The notes below the pieces were generated by a model, which saw nothing but the letters and a program-made list of their open reading frames with translations, did not search any database and had not been told where the DNA came from. Source: an uncultured Sutterella sp. (GTDB taxonomy: Bacteria > Pseudomonadota > Gammaproteobacteria > Burkholderiales > Burkholderiaceae_F). From it: DNA of 64,000 nt. The DNA is taken from contig CATVXH010000004.1 of the NCBI GenBank assembly GCA_958347955.1, positions 1 to 64,000 on the forward strand. Direction: 5' to 3'. Below are positions 17,723 through 26,097 of the stretch, in pieces. The translations under genes and the position numbers were made by a program. Positions within the stretch are counted from its first letter, which is position 1, and the number at the start of each line of letters is the position of its first letter.

Positions 17723-19288
17723 ATGACACACGATCGTATTCTTATTTTGGACTTCGGTTCCCAAGTGACGCAGCTGATTGCTCGTCGGGTGCGTGAAGCC
17801 CATGTTTACTGCGAAGTGCATCCGAACGATGTCAGTGAAAGCTTTATTCGTGAATTTAATCCGAAAGGCATTATTTTGTCGGGCTCTCATATGAGCGCCT
17901 ACGAAGAAAGCACCGATCGCATCAGTGACGCAGTTTTTAACGCCGGAGTGCCTATCCTCGGCATCTGCTACGGCATGCAGACCATGGCCCAACAATTGGG
18001 CGGAAAGGTCGAAAACATCGGCAAACGCGAATTCGGTTACGCGGAAGTGAAGAACCACTGTAACTCAGAATTGCTCAAGGGTATCGAAGATTTCAAAAAC
18101 GATGCCGGTGAGTCCGTGATGAAGGTTTGGATGAGTCACGGTGATAAGGTTACTGTGTTACCCGAAGGTTTTAAAGTGATGTGCTCAACACCGTCTTGCC
18201 CGATTGCCGGTATGTGCGATGAGACACGCCACTACTACGCTGTTCAGTTCCATCCTGAAGTAACTCACACACTCCAAGGTCGCCAGATTCTCAACCGTTT
18301 TGTTTTGGATATCTGTAAAGCTGAGCCCTCTTGGATCATGGGCGATTATGTGAAAGAGGCTGTGGAACAAATTCGTGCTCAGGTCGGAGACGAAGAGGTT
18401 ATTCTCGGTTTGTCGGGCGGCGTGGATTCGTCTGTGACCGCTGCTTTGATCCACAGGGCTATCGGCAAGCAGCTTACCTGCGTGTTTGTCGATAACGGCT
18501 TGTTGCGCAAGAATGAACGCGAACAAGTCCGCGAAACATTCGAAAAAAATATGGGTCTGAAGCTCATCGTTGTTGATGCGGTCGACCGTTTCATGGGCGA
18601 GTTGGCCGGTGTTACGGATCCCGAGCAAAAGCGAAAGATTATCGGTCGTCTCTTTGTGGAAGTGTTCCAGGAAGAAGCCGCCAAGCTGCCCAATGCGAAG
18701 TGGCTTGCGCAAGGCACGATTTATCCTGATGTGATTGAATCGGCCGGCGCCAAGACGAAGAAGGCAAAGACAATTAAAAGTCATCACAACGTGGGTGGTC
18801 TGCCCGATACGCTTCATTTGAAGTTGCTTGAACCGCTTCGCGGCCTCTTTAAGGATGAGGTTCGTGAATTGGGTGTTGCGCTTGGTTTGCCAGCGGAAAT
18901 GGTTTATCGTCATCCGTTCCCCGGACCCGGTCTCGGTGTGCGTATCCTGGGCGAAGTGAAAAAGGAATATGCTGACCTTTTGCGTGAAGCTGACGCTATT
19001 TTCATTGAAGAATTGCGCAACGCGGGTCTGTATGACAAAGTCAGTCAAGCTTTTGTCGTCTTCCTTCCTGTTAAGAGCGTGGGTGTGATGGGCGATGGTC
19101 GCACCTACGAATGGGTGGTCAGCTTGCGCTCGGTTGAAACGAGTGACTTTATGACCGCACGTTGGTCACATTTGCCTTATGAATTGTTAGGCAAGGTTTC
19201 CAACCGCATCATCAATGAAGTGCGCGGCATCAATCGTGTGTGCTACGACATTAGCGGCAAACCGCCTGCCACTATTGAATGGGAATAA
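17723..19288 (+). CDS. guaA: GMP synthase (glutamine-hydrolysing)
   Basis: 521 residues. It converts XMP to GMP with glutamine and ATP. The class I glutamine amidotransferase domain (about 5-200) has nucleophile Cys82 in GICYGMQ and the histidine/glutamate pair in HPEV. The ATP-pyrophosphatase domain has the PP-loop LSGGVDSS at about 230-237. The C-terminal dimerisation domain ends [17 protein letters not shown], the family's standard end. It is 106 bp downstream of guaB on the same strand, with a terminator-like hairpin between them. Confidence 0.98.
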   Translation: MTHDRILILDFGSQVTQLIARRVREAHVYCEVHPNDVSESFIREFNPKGIILSGSHMSAYEESTDRISDAVFNAGVPILGICYGMQTMAQQLGGKVENIGKREFGYAEVKNHCNSELLKGIEDFKNDAGESVMKVWMSHGDKVTVLPEGFKVMCSTPSCPIAGMCDETRHYYAVQFHPEVTHTLQGRQILNRFVLDICKAEPSWIMGDYVKEAVEQIRAQVGDEEVILGLSGGVDSSVTAALIHRAIGKQLTCVFVDNGLLRKNEREQVRETFEKNMGLKLIVVDAVDRFMGELAGVTDPEQKRKIIGRLFVEVFQEEAAKLPNAKWLAQGTIYPDVIESAGAKTKKAKTIKSHHNVGGLPDTLHLKLLEPLRGLFKDEVRELGVALGLPAEMVYRHPFPGPGLGVRILGEVKKEYADLLREADAIFIEELRNAGLYDKVSQAFVVFLPVKSVGVMGDGRTYEWVVSLRSVETSDFMTARWSHLPYELLGKVSNRIINEVRGINRVCYDISGKPPATIEWE

Positions 19289-19320
19289 TTCAAGCACCTG
19301 AATTAGCTTGAAAAGAACAG

Positions 19321-19362
19321 AAAAGGATTGAAGTCAACTACTTGATTTTCAATCCTTTTTTT
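19321..19362 (+). terminator. terminator after guaA
   Basis: Stem AAAAGGATTGAA / TTCAATCCTTTT with a 15-base loop, ending in a run of seven or more T. Confidence 0.85.
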
Positions 19363-19443
19363 GTATAAATGCAACAGAAATGCCATCAATCTTTTGCATA
19401 CTTAAGCAAATAAAAACGGTATCAGCAAAAAGAACAGCTTCGG

Positions 19444-19628
19444 CCTTGTCAGACAAGGTTAATGAAAAAATAGGATAGAATCTTACGTCCGCTTGAGCGG
19501 GGAGGCGCTCAAGCGAGGGATTGACCGTTTCCCGGTATCGGTCAATCATCGTTAGGAATAGTTCCTAACGGTTGATAACAAAACCGGAAAAACTTACGGC
19601 CCGAGTGGCGGAACACTTGTGGGCCGTA
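19444..19628 (+). ncRNA. candidate structured RNA leader: five consecutive hairpins
   Basis: Within 185 bases there are CCTTGT/ACAAGG (19444-19458), a perfect ten-base stem CGCTTGAGCG/CGCTCAAGCG with a six-base loop (19490-19515), GATTGACCG/CGGTCAATC (19519-19547), CGTTAGGAA/TTCCTAACG with a three-base loop (19550-19570), and TACGGCCC/GGGCCGTA with an inner AGTG/CACT (19595-19628). The last hairpin ends against the AGGAGG ribosome site of a 48-residue ORF. I match it to no known riboswitch, tmRNA, 6S or RNase P RNA. A borderline promoter TTGTCA-19-TAGGAT overlaps the first hairpin. Strand is inferred from the ORF. Confidence 0.45.
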
Positions 19629-19639
19629 GGAGGTGTGAG

Positions 19640-19786
19640 ATGAAACGGTTAAAAAACTCATCTCATGCCCACATGATGCCACGAGTTGAAATTAAATTCA
19701 ACATCAATGTGCAATTCATTGCACATAAACTGGTGTATGGATTTGTGTTGATTCTGTGGTTAATCGTGTCCGCATGGCCGTCATAA
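19640..19786 (+). CDS. predicted 48-residue single-pass membrane protein
   Basis: ATG 19640 follows a perfect AGGAGG at 19628-19633 with normal spacing. The peptide begins MKRLKNSSHAHMMPRVEIKF and ends with a hydrophobic stretch LVYGFVLILWLIVSAWPS at about 31-48, so a basic N-terminus and a C-terminal membrane helix are predicted. The start codon lies inside an eight-base stem TGAGATGA/TCATCTCA (19636-19643 with 19658-19665), which would hinder initiation unless opened. A second in-gene hairpin ATGTGCAA/TTGCACAT spans 19707-19726. The layout resembles small type I toxins or leader-controlled membrane peptides, but I recognise no homologue. It could also be a chance ORF. Confidence 0.5.
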   Translation: MKRLKNSSHAHMMPRVEIKFNINVQFIAHKLVYGFVLILWLIVSAWPS

Positions 19787-19935
19787 ACTGACGAAAAAGG
19801 GCGGGATTTTTTCCCGCCCCTCATGCGAAGACAGTCAATTATTGAGTACCTTTCACTCTATTTTTTGCTCATTCCGCAGACTCTCAATCGTTTGACATAC
19901 TCCTTGTCATTGATTACAGAGTTTTACTGAAACAT

Positions 19936-19962
19936 TAAAAAGGCGAGGATTGGAACCTCGCC
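19936..19962 (-). terminator. terminator of the two-component operon
   Basis: Stem GGCGAGG/CCTCGCC (19942-19962) with a seven-base loop. On the minus strand it is followed by a run of five T. It lies 28 bases past the histidine-kinase stop. Confidence 0.8.
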
Positions 19963-19989
19963 CGTTATGTCGATATTAGACTGTAGAAT

Positions 19990-21387
19990 TTAAAGTTTTT
20001 CTAGCATGACAGATAACCCCTTGCCTTTATCTGTTTTATCAGGGTACGTGTCGTTAAGCGTGACTTTTAAGTTATTGCGCTCGGCAAGCCTTTTTACAAT
20101 CGCCATTCCGAGACCGGTGCCCGTGACGCCTGTTCCTAACACTCGGTAAAACGGATCAAATATACGGGCTTTATCATCTTCCGGTATTCCGGGGCCGTTA
20201 TCGCATACCTTTAGCTTAAAGGGATTCAATGAGACCAGTTCAATCGTTACGGTTGAACCGTGCGGACAGTACTTAATGGCATTTTCCATCAAGTTACGCA
20301 AAATACTGAAGAGATCGTCTTCGCCGACAGGCACAGAGAGTTTGCCTTCGGGATCCAATTCGTCAAAGCCAACAGCTTCAATTTCAATGGCCTTTTTCTC
20401 TGCTTCTGCCCAAACCTGCTCAATGACCATGGCTAATGTCTCAGAAATTTTGGCGTCATGTTGCGTGGCCTCTGTTTTGTCTTGCTGTGCCCGCTTAAGT
20501 GAGAGCAGCTGAGAAACAAGTCTTGTGGCTCGCTCAATGCTTACTCGCAGATCGGCGATCTGCTTTTTTGTTTCGGGTGTTAAAGCGCCTTTTTCCAAAC
20601 CTTCAGCTTGAAGCGACAAGGCGGCCAACGGGGAGCGCAATTCATGAGCGGCGTCAGCGACAAATCGGGATTCGCTTTGCCTGAGTTCACAGACACGCTT
20701 GAGTAAGCCATTAAAGGCATCAACCATCGGAAGAAGTTCGGCAGGTAGTCCTTGGGGATCAATCGGTGTTAAGTCATCAGGTTCACGTCGATTGATGTTA
20801 TTGGTCAAAGCGCGGATCGGTTTAACCGAAAGCCATAAAAGAACCGATAAGATAAGTACGATTGTCAACGATAGCCCCACCAGAGGCAGTGTGGCGGCAA
20901 AGGCTGTTTGTCTGGCGAGTTTTTCAATTTCTTTTGTCTTCTGAGCGACCGCGATGTGCTTTCCGTCTGAGAGTGTGATGAGATACAGACGATATTGGGT
21001 GCCGGAGATTTGCAGTGTTTGCGCGCCGTCGTGAAGATTTTCGTTAAAAACAGCCCGGATTGTCTGACCGCCTTTGTGAAGCGTCCGAACTAATATCGTG
21101 GAACCTGCTTTTGCAATGGATTGGGGCGAATCATCGTCCACGATAAACCAATCCTCAAAATCGTCATCATCCATCCAAAGCGCGCCGGGATGTTCCCTTG
21201 AGACGTCAATGCGCGCTAGAACGCCACTGACTTCCTCCAGTAAGTCATCTTGTTCATCGTAGGCTTTATGGTAGGAAACATAAAAAAGCGCCGCCGCGGA
21301 GACAATGGTAATAACCAGCGCAGCAGATCCGGCCCACAGTAAAAGCCGCTTGACAAAGCCGTGATGTTTTTCACCTATGATGCTCAT
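19990..21387 (-). CDS. sensor histidine kinase (QseC/PmrB-like)
   Basis: 465 residues. Two membrane helices at about 15-38 and 165-187 flank a periplasmic sensor of about 125 residues rich in Asp (MDDDDFEDWFIVDDD at about 72-86), which may sense cations. A short HAMP region follows at about 188-240. His248 in AAHELRSPLAALSLQ is the phosphorylation site. The ATPase domain has NLMENAIKYC (N box), CDNGPGIP and GTGLGMAIVKR. Its start overlaps the stop of the response regulator (TAATG type), so the two are translated together. Together with the divergent ygiW gene, the layout matches ygiW-qseB-qseC of enterics. The actual signal is unknown. Confidence 0.92.
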   Translation of the reverse strand: MSIIGEKHHGFVKRLLLWAGSAALVITIVSAAALFYVSYHKAYDEQDDLLEEVSGVLARIDVSREHPGALWMDDDDFEDWFIVDDDSPQSIAKAGSTILVRTLHKGGQTIRAVFNENLHDGAQTLQISGTQYRLYLITLSDGKHIAVAQKTKEIEKLARQTAFAATLPLVGLSLTIVLILSVLLWLSVKPIRALTNNINRREPDDLTPIDPQGLPAELLPMVDAFNGLLKRVCELRQSESRFVADAAHELRSPLAALSLQAEGLEKGALTPETKKQIADLRVSIERATRLVSQLLSLKRAQQDKTEATQHDAKISETLAMVIEQVWAEAEKKAIEIEAVGFDELDPEGKLSVPVGEDDLFSILRNLMENAIKYCPHGSTVTIELVSLNPFKLKVCDNGPGIPEDDKARIFDPFYRVLGTGVTGTGLGMAIVKRLAERNNLKVTLNDTYPDKTDKGKGLSVMLEKL

Positions 21388-22070
21388 TACGGATTACCTT
21401 TTTCAACCATCCAGCCAAGTCCCCGGACGTTTTTTATAACATTCGTTCCCAATTTTTTTCTCAATGAGTGAATCAGGTACTCCACCGCGTTGCTTTCCGG
21501 CTCTTCGCCCGGTTCATATATTCGTTCTTCAATTTTTCTTCTCGACAGAATTGTTCCAGGACGCGCCAAGAGCGCGGAAAGCAGGGCATATTCGCGTCTG
21601 GATAGGATAATGGGGGAGGGATCGGAGGCTAAAATCGCAGTTTTTTCCTGAACATTGAGCGTGACCACTCCGTTGGTGAGAGTATTTTCGGTTGTCTGAT
21701 TTTTGCGTCTTAAAACGGCCCGGATTCGCGCCAACAGTTCGCTGATATGAAACGGTTTAACCAAGTAATCATCGGCGCCGGCGTCCAATCCGTCGAGCCT
21801 GTCTTCGAGTCCGTCGCGCGCAGTAAGGATAATCACCGGGATATTTTTTTTACCGCCATCCGCGTTTGTACGCAAGGTGCGCAGAACTGTCATACCGTCA
21901 ACACCGGGCAACCCCAAATCCAGCAAAAGAAAGTCATACTCATTAACCGAAAGCATCATGAGCGCATCGCGACCATTGGCCACATGCTCCACCGTGTACA
22001 TCTCATCGGCTAACGCGCCTTTAATAGCTTGCGCGATCATCGGATCGTCTTCCACTAAAAGAACTCTCAT
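21387..22070 (-). CDS. OmpR/PhoB-family response regulator (QseB-like)
   Basis: 227 residues. The receiver domain has the acidic pair in VEDDP near residue 8, the phospho-acceptor Asp51 in LLLDLGLPG, and a Lys in the VKPF loop. A winged-helix DNA-binding domain occupies about 125-225 (LSRREYALLSALLARPG, VEYLIHSLRKKLG, VRGLGWMVEK). It is first in the operon with the kinase gene, overlapping it by one base. A likely target site with three 11-bp-phased repeats lies upstream, between this gene and ygiW. Confidence 0.94.
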   Translation of the reverse strand: MRVLLVEDDPMIAQAIKGALADEMYTVEHVANGRDALMMLSVNEYDFLLLDLGLPGVDGMTVLRTLRTNADGGKKNIPVIILTARDGLEDRLDGLDAGADDYLVKPFHISELLARIRAVLRRKNQTTENTLTNGVVTLNVQEKTAILASDPSPIILSRREYALLSALLARPGTILSRRKIEERIYEPGEEPESNAVEYLIHSLRKKLGTNVIKNVRGLGWMVEKGNP

Positions 22071-22161
22071 TGAATTTTTCCTCGTTAACTAAAGGCATTG
22101 TAGGGCAGATTTCCTTGAGGCGTACTCTTTTTTGCAATTCGTTGCTCTGACTTAGGGAGAG

Positions 22162-22191
22162 CTAAGTTTCGGCTAGGTTTGCACTAAGTTT
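22162..22191. promoter_or_regulatory. predicted response-regulator operator: three direct repeats at 11-bp spacing
   Basis: CTAAGTTT at 22162-22169, CTAGGTTT at 22173-22180 and CTAAGTTT at 22184-22191 repeat exactly every 11 bases, the spacing used by OmpR-family dimers binding in tandem. They lie between the divergent qseB-like and ygiW-like genes. A CTTAG/CTAAG inverted pair overlaps the first repeat. Confidence 0.55.
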
Positions 22192-22241
22192 CACGTTCTA
22201 AACTTCGATCATCAAGAAAGAAATCTATAGGAGACGATGCT

Positions 22242-22631
22242 ATGAAAAAAACAGTTCTCACCGCCGCCTTGTGTGCTTTGGTTGTCCCTTTTGCAGCGTT
22301 TGCTCAAGGCCCATCCGGTTTTGACGCCTCTCAAGTCAAAACGGGTCAACCCCAGGGATTTTCTTTGACAACGTTAAAATCGTTGGATGAGGTGAAAAAA
22401 CACGGTCATGATGATCAATTGGTCGTGGTCCGTGGTCGCTTTACCAGTCAGATCAGTCATGATAAGTATGAGTTCACTGATGAAAAGGGTAACACCATTA
22501 CGGCCGAATTGGATGATGATCGCAACTGGTCTCATGTGGCCAAGGATGCCCCGGTGGAAATCCTCGCCGAGATCGACCGCAAGAAGAGACATGTGGAGTT
22601 GGAAGTTTTGGAAGCCAAGCCCTTGCGATAA
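22242..22631 (+). CDS. ygiW: YgiW/YdeI-family periplasmic stress protein (BOF domain)
   Basis: 129 residues with a clear signal peptide (1-21, ending AFA-Q). The mature part is a bacterial OB-fold (BOF) domain with the typical run DQLVVVRGRFTSQISHDKYEF, ITAELDDDRN and ELEVLEAKPLR. Members such as E. coli YgiW and Salmonella VisP are periplasmic stress or virulence proteins of unclear chemistry. It is divergent from a QseBC-like pair, as in enterics, and three phased repeats upstream suggest control by that regulator. Ribosome site TAGGAGACG. Confidence 0.88.
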   Translation: MKKTVLTAALCALVVPFAAFAQGPSGFDASQVKTGQPQGFSLTTLKSLDEVKKHGHDDQLVVVRGRFTSQISHDKYEFTDEKGNTITAELDDDRNWSHVAKDAPVEILAEIDRKKRHVELEVLEAKPLR

Positions 22632-22670
22632 ACTCTACCCGGTAAGGCTTTCTTTTTGAGGAGTTGAGCT

Positions 22671-23384
22671 ATGCGTTTTGAAATCACCGGCAGCGTTGAC
22701 CCGCTTTTGAGTGTGACACTTGAAAAAGGGGAGAAGGTTTTGGCCGAATCCAACGCCATGGTGGCGATGGACGGCGACCTCAGTCTCAAGGGGCGAAGCC
22801 GGGGCGGAATCATGAAATCCATTGCAAGAAAGTTTTTAAATGATGAAACTTTCTTTCAACAGTATGTCGAAGCTGAAAAAGGGGCGGGGACTGTCTTGCT
22901 CGCTCCCAACATTCCGGGTGATATTCGTATTTTGGATGTTGGCGAACGGCAGTATATGATTTCTGACGGAGCGTTTCTTGCCGCCACCGACGAAGTCGAT
23001 ATGACAGTCAAAAGCCAGGGATTGGGACGCGCTCTATTGGGTGACTCCGGCGGATTTTTCGTGATGGCCACTGAGGGAAGGGGGCAGGTCGCTGTTTCTG
23101 GATTTGGTTCTGTTCGTGAGTTGGAGGTATCCGATGGTCAATCGCTTGTGGTTGACAATGGACATTTGGTCGCATGGGATTCGACGCTTGACTATGAGTT
23201 GAGCCTCAATACTTCACATTCCGGTTTTTTCGGGAAATTAGTCAATAGTCAGATAACAGGCGAGGGTATTGTGTTGAAATTCAGAGGTCATGGGAAAGTG
23301 ATCGTTTGTTCAAGAAACAAGGGCGGTTTTCTAGACTGGATCCTATCCAATACTCGGACAGAAAAAGCAGCTGAAAACGATTGA
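22671..23384 (+). CDS. TIGR00266/AIM24 family protein
   Basis: 237 residues and cytosolic (no signal peptide). Repeated beta-strands with the family's typical segments: GEKVLAESNAMVAMDGDLSL near the start, FFQQYVEAEKGAGTVLLAP, and HLVAWDSTLDYELSL in the second half. The bacterial family is structurally a beta-rich tryptophan-RNA-binding-attenuator-like fold, with no established function that I can name. It is 39 bp downstream of ygiW with a good GAGGAG site, so the two probably form one unit ended by the following hairpin. Confidence 0.85.
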   Translation: MRFEITGSVDPLLSVTLEKGEKVLAESNAMVAMDGDLSLKGRSRGGIMKSIARKFLNDETFFQQYVEAEKGAGTVLLAPNIPGDIRILDVGERQYMISDGAFLAATDEVDMTVKSQGLGRALLGDSGGFFVMATEGRGQVAVSGFGSVRELEVSDGQSLVVDNGHLVAWDSTLDYELSLNTSHSGFFGKLVNSQITGEGIVLKFRGHGKVIVCSRNKGGFLDWILSNTRTEKAAEND

Positions 23385-23400
23385 TGATTTTCAGAAAGTA

Positions 23401-23443
23401 AAAACCGGTTGATCGCATATTGTTGATCAGCCGGTCTTTTTTT
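23401..23443 (+). terminator. terminator after the AIM24-family gene
   Basis: Stem ACCGG-T-TGATC / GATCA-G-CCGGT with a ten-base loop, followed by TTTTTTT. It abuts the stop of the convergent hydrolase gene. Confidence 0.82.
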
Positions 23444-24515
23444 AGTGAAATGCAACCTTTTCAATTGGCTCTTCTGTGTGCTTATCAATAGGTTGAGAGC
23501 TATAAGAAACTTTTCCGAAATCAATGCCTTTTAAATCAACGCATCGTATGCGCGAGTCATTCATTGTTTTGAAATAGATTTTGCCGTTGGTCATGTCAAT
23601 GGCGCTCGTCCACTGAGTGGCCGATAAAAGTCCTGTGGGATTATTTTTATTGTCGAGTTCAAGACCAATCGGTATTTCAAAAGAGTTTAAAACCTTAAAA
23701 CTGTAGAGCACGGTGTCTTTCGCATCACTCAAGGTCGGGGCACTTGAAACCAGGAATGCCGCCCGAACAAATCTTGACGGCGGAGTGATGTCTCCCGGCA
23801 GACCGGCCATGCCGCTGCCCATGCCGGTCGAGCGAAGTGTGATTTTCCCAAGATTAACGGGATCGCTATGACCGGTCTTTAAGTTCATATAGTTATTGAG
23901 ATTGGTGATTTGCCATTGAAAACCCGGCGAATTGGTGAGTACGCCCAACGGATTGTCGAAAATCTGCATCTGAGCGTTAACAATTTCCACCACAACTTGT
24001 GCGCCGCTTTTATCGGCTATTCGGTAATGAACCGTGCCTGCATTTTTGAATCGTTCGACGACACGGATGGTTTTCAATTGATTTTTCGCATCGGCGACAT
24101 CGCGACAAGTGGCGAGCACCCAGGCGACGAACTCCATGTCTGAGATTGTGTTTGAAGATTCTTTGGGATCATAAGTCGGGTATTGGCCATATCCCGGAAA
24201 GAAAAAAAGTCCCGCTGATAAACCTTCCTCATTGAGACCCTCAACGACAAAATTTTTATCTTCAATACTGAGTCCCACAAAACCGAATTTTGTCGTATAG
24301 CTCATGCCTCTGCCGTCAGCCGTCTGAGTTTCTGTTCGGTATCCTCGGGGGACGCGCACCAAGTCGGTTTTCAGCACAGATGTGCCCCATTCGATGGACC
24401 GCGCCGCGACAAATTCCTGACTTTGAGACTCGAGAGTGATTCCCGTGCAGGCATGAGCGGTGGCGGCGGTGATGAGCGCGCTGACCGCTAAAAGATTATT
24501 CAATAGTTTATGCAT
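23442..24515 (-). CDS. secreted choloylglycine hydrolase / penicillin V acylase family protein
   Basis: 357 residues from ATG 24515, which has a GGAGAGG site; the frame is open 24 codons further up without a ribosome site. Residues 1-22 (MHKLLNNLLAVSALITAATA..HA) are a signal peptide, and Cys23 directly follows the predicted cleavage point, so processing exposes the N-terminal nucleophile of this Ntn-hydrolase family. Further family features are RSIEWG and GLNEEGLSAGLFFFPG. The substrate may be a bile salt, penicillin-like amide, N-acyl homoserine lactone or another linear amide; sequence alone does not decide. Periplasmic location is typical of the Gram-negative branch. Confidence 0.85.
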   Translation of the reverse strand: MHKLLNNLLAVSALITAATAHACTGITLESQSQEFVAARSIEWGTSVLKTDLVRVPRGYRTETQTADGRGMSYTTKFGFVGLSIEDKNFVVEGLNEEGLSAGLFFFPGYGQYPTYDPKESSNTISDMEFVAWVLATCRDVADAKNQLKTIRVVERFKNAGTVHYRIADKSGAQVVVEIVNAQMQIFDNPLGVLTNSPGFQWQITNLNNYMNLKTGHSDPVNLGKITLRSTGMGSGMAGLPGDITPPSRFVRAAFLVSSAPTLSDAKDTVLYSFKVLNSFEIPIGLELDNKNNPTGLLSATQWTSAIDMTNGKIYFKTMNDSRIRCVDLKGIDFGKVSYSSQPIDKHTEEPIEKVAFH

Positions 24516-24675
24516 GAGACCTCTCCATGTAATAGTTGAAACCATCATAGAAGTTTTTGCTGATCTATTGGGAGAGAAAAGGAACAATTTACATTTGCTT
24601 TCTCAATTGGGAAAAACAATCTTATTAAAATTAATAGATCTAGTTCGCATTTTTTTGCGATTATGAGGAGCAAAA

Positions 24676-25980
24676 ATGAATCAAGATCTTAAGAAAAAAG
24701 TCGATGAATTAATCCCGAATTTGGCGAAAGTTCGTCGTGACCTTCACAAACACCCGGAGTCCGGCTGGACTGAATTCCGCACGGCCTCTATGGCAATTAA
24801 AAAAATGCAGCAATTGGGTTACACCATTACCATGGGTGAGAAGGCTGTGTGCCGTGAAGCCATGATGGGTGTGCCGAGCGCTGACGCATTGCGTGCCCAT
24901 ATGGAACGCGCCATCTCTCAAGGAGCCGATCCTGAACTTGTTGCCAAGATGGAAGGTGGTTTGACCGGTTTCTGGGCTGATATGGATTTCGGTGGCGAAG
25001 GTCCTTTCCTTGCCGTTCGTTTCGATATGGACTGCAACGATGTGACCGAATGCGCAGATGCCGATCATCGTCCCAATGTTGAAGGGTTCGCCTCTGTCAA
25101 CAAGGGCGCCATGCATGCTTGCGGCCATGACGGTCACGTGGCTATCGGTTTGGCCTTGGCTGAAGTGGTGGCTTCAATGCGCGATCAGTTCAAGGGCAAG
25201 ATTCGCTTTATTTTCCAACCGGCGGAAGAAGGTGTTCGCGGCGCCATGCCGATGGAAAAGGCCGGTGCTGTGGCCGGCGTTGATGAAATCTTCGGCATGC
25301 ATATCGGTTTCCAAGCCAATAAGATCGGCAAAGTTATTTGCGGCACGAAGAATTTCCTTGCTACGACTAAGGCCGACATTACTTTCACGGGCGTGCCTGC
25401 TCACGCCGGCAACGCGCCGGAAGAAGGCAAAAACGCTTTGTTGTCCGCCGCAACCGCTCTTTTGAACATGCATGCGATTCCGCGTTCTGGTAAGGGCGAC
25501 ACGCGCATTACGGTCGGTAAGTTAAACGGCGGCGAAGGTCGCAACGTTATTCCGCCTAAGGCTGTGTTGGTTTTGGAAACCCGCGGTATCACGTCCGCTT
25601 TGGATGAGTACATGTTTGGTGAAGTCAAGCGCATCGCCAAGGCTGCTGCAGAAATGTGGGGTTGTGGGTACTCCATCGACATTAAGGGCGGCACCAAGAG
25701 CGGCGAGTCTGACCTTGAAGTCGCCAAGGTGGTGGCTGAAGAAGCCCGCGATATGGGTTGCTTTGATGAAGTCATCGAAGAACAAAACTTCGGCGCTTCC
25801 GAGGACTACTCTCACTTTATGAGCACGGTGCAGGCCGCGGGCGGCAAGGGTACCTACGTTCAAGTGGGCTCCACCCTTCGCGCTGGTCACCACAACAGTC
25901 ATTTTGACTTTGACGAACAAACGCTTGCCAATGCACTCGAATTGATGAGCCGTTGCGTATACCGCACGCTCGCCAAATAA
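24676..25980 (+). CDS. abgA: M20 amidohydrolase, AbgA-like (p-aminobenzoyl-glutamate hydrolase subunit A)
   Basis: 434 residues (E. coli AbgA 436). It is colinear with AbgA throughout: RRDLHKHPESGWTEFRTA at the N-terminus, MHACGHDGH with metal ligands, IFQPAEEGVRGA with the catalytic Glu, GRNVIPPKAVLVLETRG, and AGHHNSHFDFDEQ near the end. AbgA with AbgB cleaves p-aminobenzoyl-glutamate, a folate breakdown product. No abgB or abgT is adjacent, so it may work alone, pair with a distant AbgB, or have another N-acyl amino acid substrate. GAGGAG site before the ATG. Strongly biased codons suggest good expression. Confidence 0.85.
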   Translation: MNQDLKKKVDELIPNLAKVRRDLHKHPESGWTEFRTASMAIKKMQQLGYTITMGEKAVCREAMMGVPSADALRAHMERAISQGADPELVAKMEGGLTGFWADMDFGGEGPFLAVRFDMDCNDVTECADADHRPNVEGFASVNKGAMHACGHDGHVAIGLALAEVVASMRDQFKGKIRFIFQPAEEGVRGAMPMEKAGAVAGVDEIFGMHIGFQANKIGKVICGTKNFLATTKADITFTGVPAHAGNAPEEGKNALLSAATALLNMHAIPRSGKGDTRITVGKLNGGEGRNVIPPKAVLVLETRGITSALDEYMFGEVKRIAKAAAEMWGCGYSIDIKGGTKSGESDLEVAKVVAEEARDMGCFDEVIEEQNFGASEDYSHFMSTVQAAGGKGTYVQVGSTLRAGHHNSHFDFDEQTLANALELMSRCVYRTLAK

Positions 25981-26000
25981 TCGTCTTTGATCGTTGAATG

Positions 26001-26028
26001 TTTTGGGGCGGTTTGGGCCGCCCCAAAA
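26001..26028. terminator. bidirectional terminator between abgA and the lyase gene
   Basis: Perfect eleven-base stem TTTTGGGGCGG / CCGCCCCAAAA with a six-base loop, placed between converging genes. Confidence 0.82.
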
Positions 26029-26097
26029 TACAATCTTTTTAACAATCCGTGAGACGATCGGTTATATGCCGTTACCATGGATTTTTGTTAATTTTTC

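Larger units (their letters stand above)
19289..19989. other. gene-poor interval between guaA and the two-component pair
   Basis: About 700 bases. It contains the guaA terminator, the five-hairpin stretch, the 48-residue ORF, a GGGCGGGA/TCCCGCCC hairpin at 19799-19819 whose T run lies on the minus strand, and the terminator of the histidine-kinase transcript. No other convincing gene is visible on either strand. Confidence 0.8.

Noticed and set aside
18185..19048. 287-codon minus-strand frame inside guaA
   Set aside because: Antisense to a conserved enzyme, no family resemblance and no ribosome site.
19349..19549. 66-codon minus-strand frame downstream of guaA
   Set aside because: It runs through the guaA terminator and the hairpin stretch, has no ribosome site and no hydrophobic or domain pattern.
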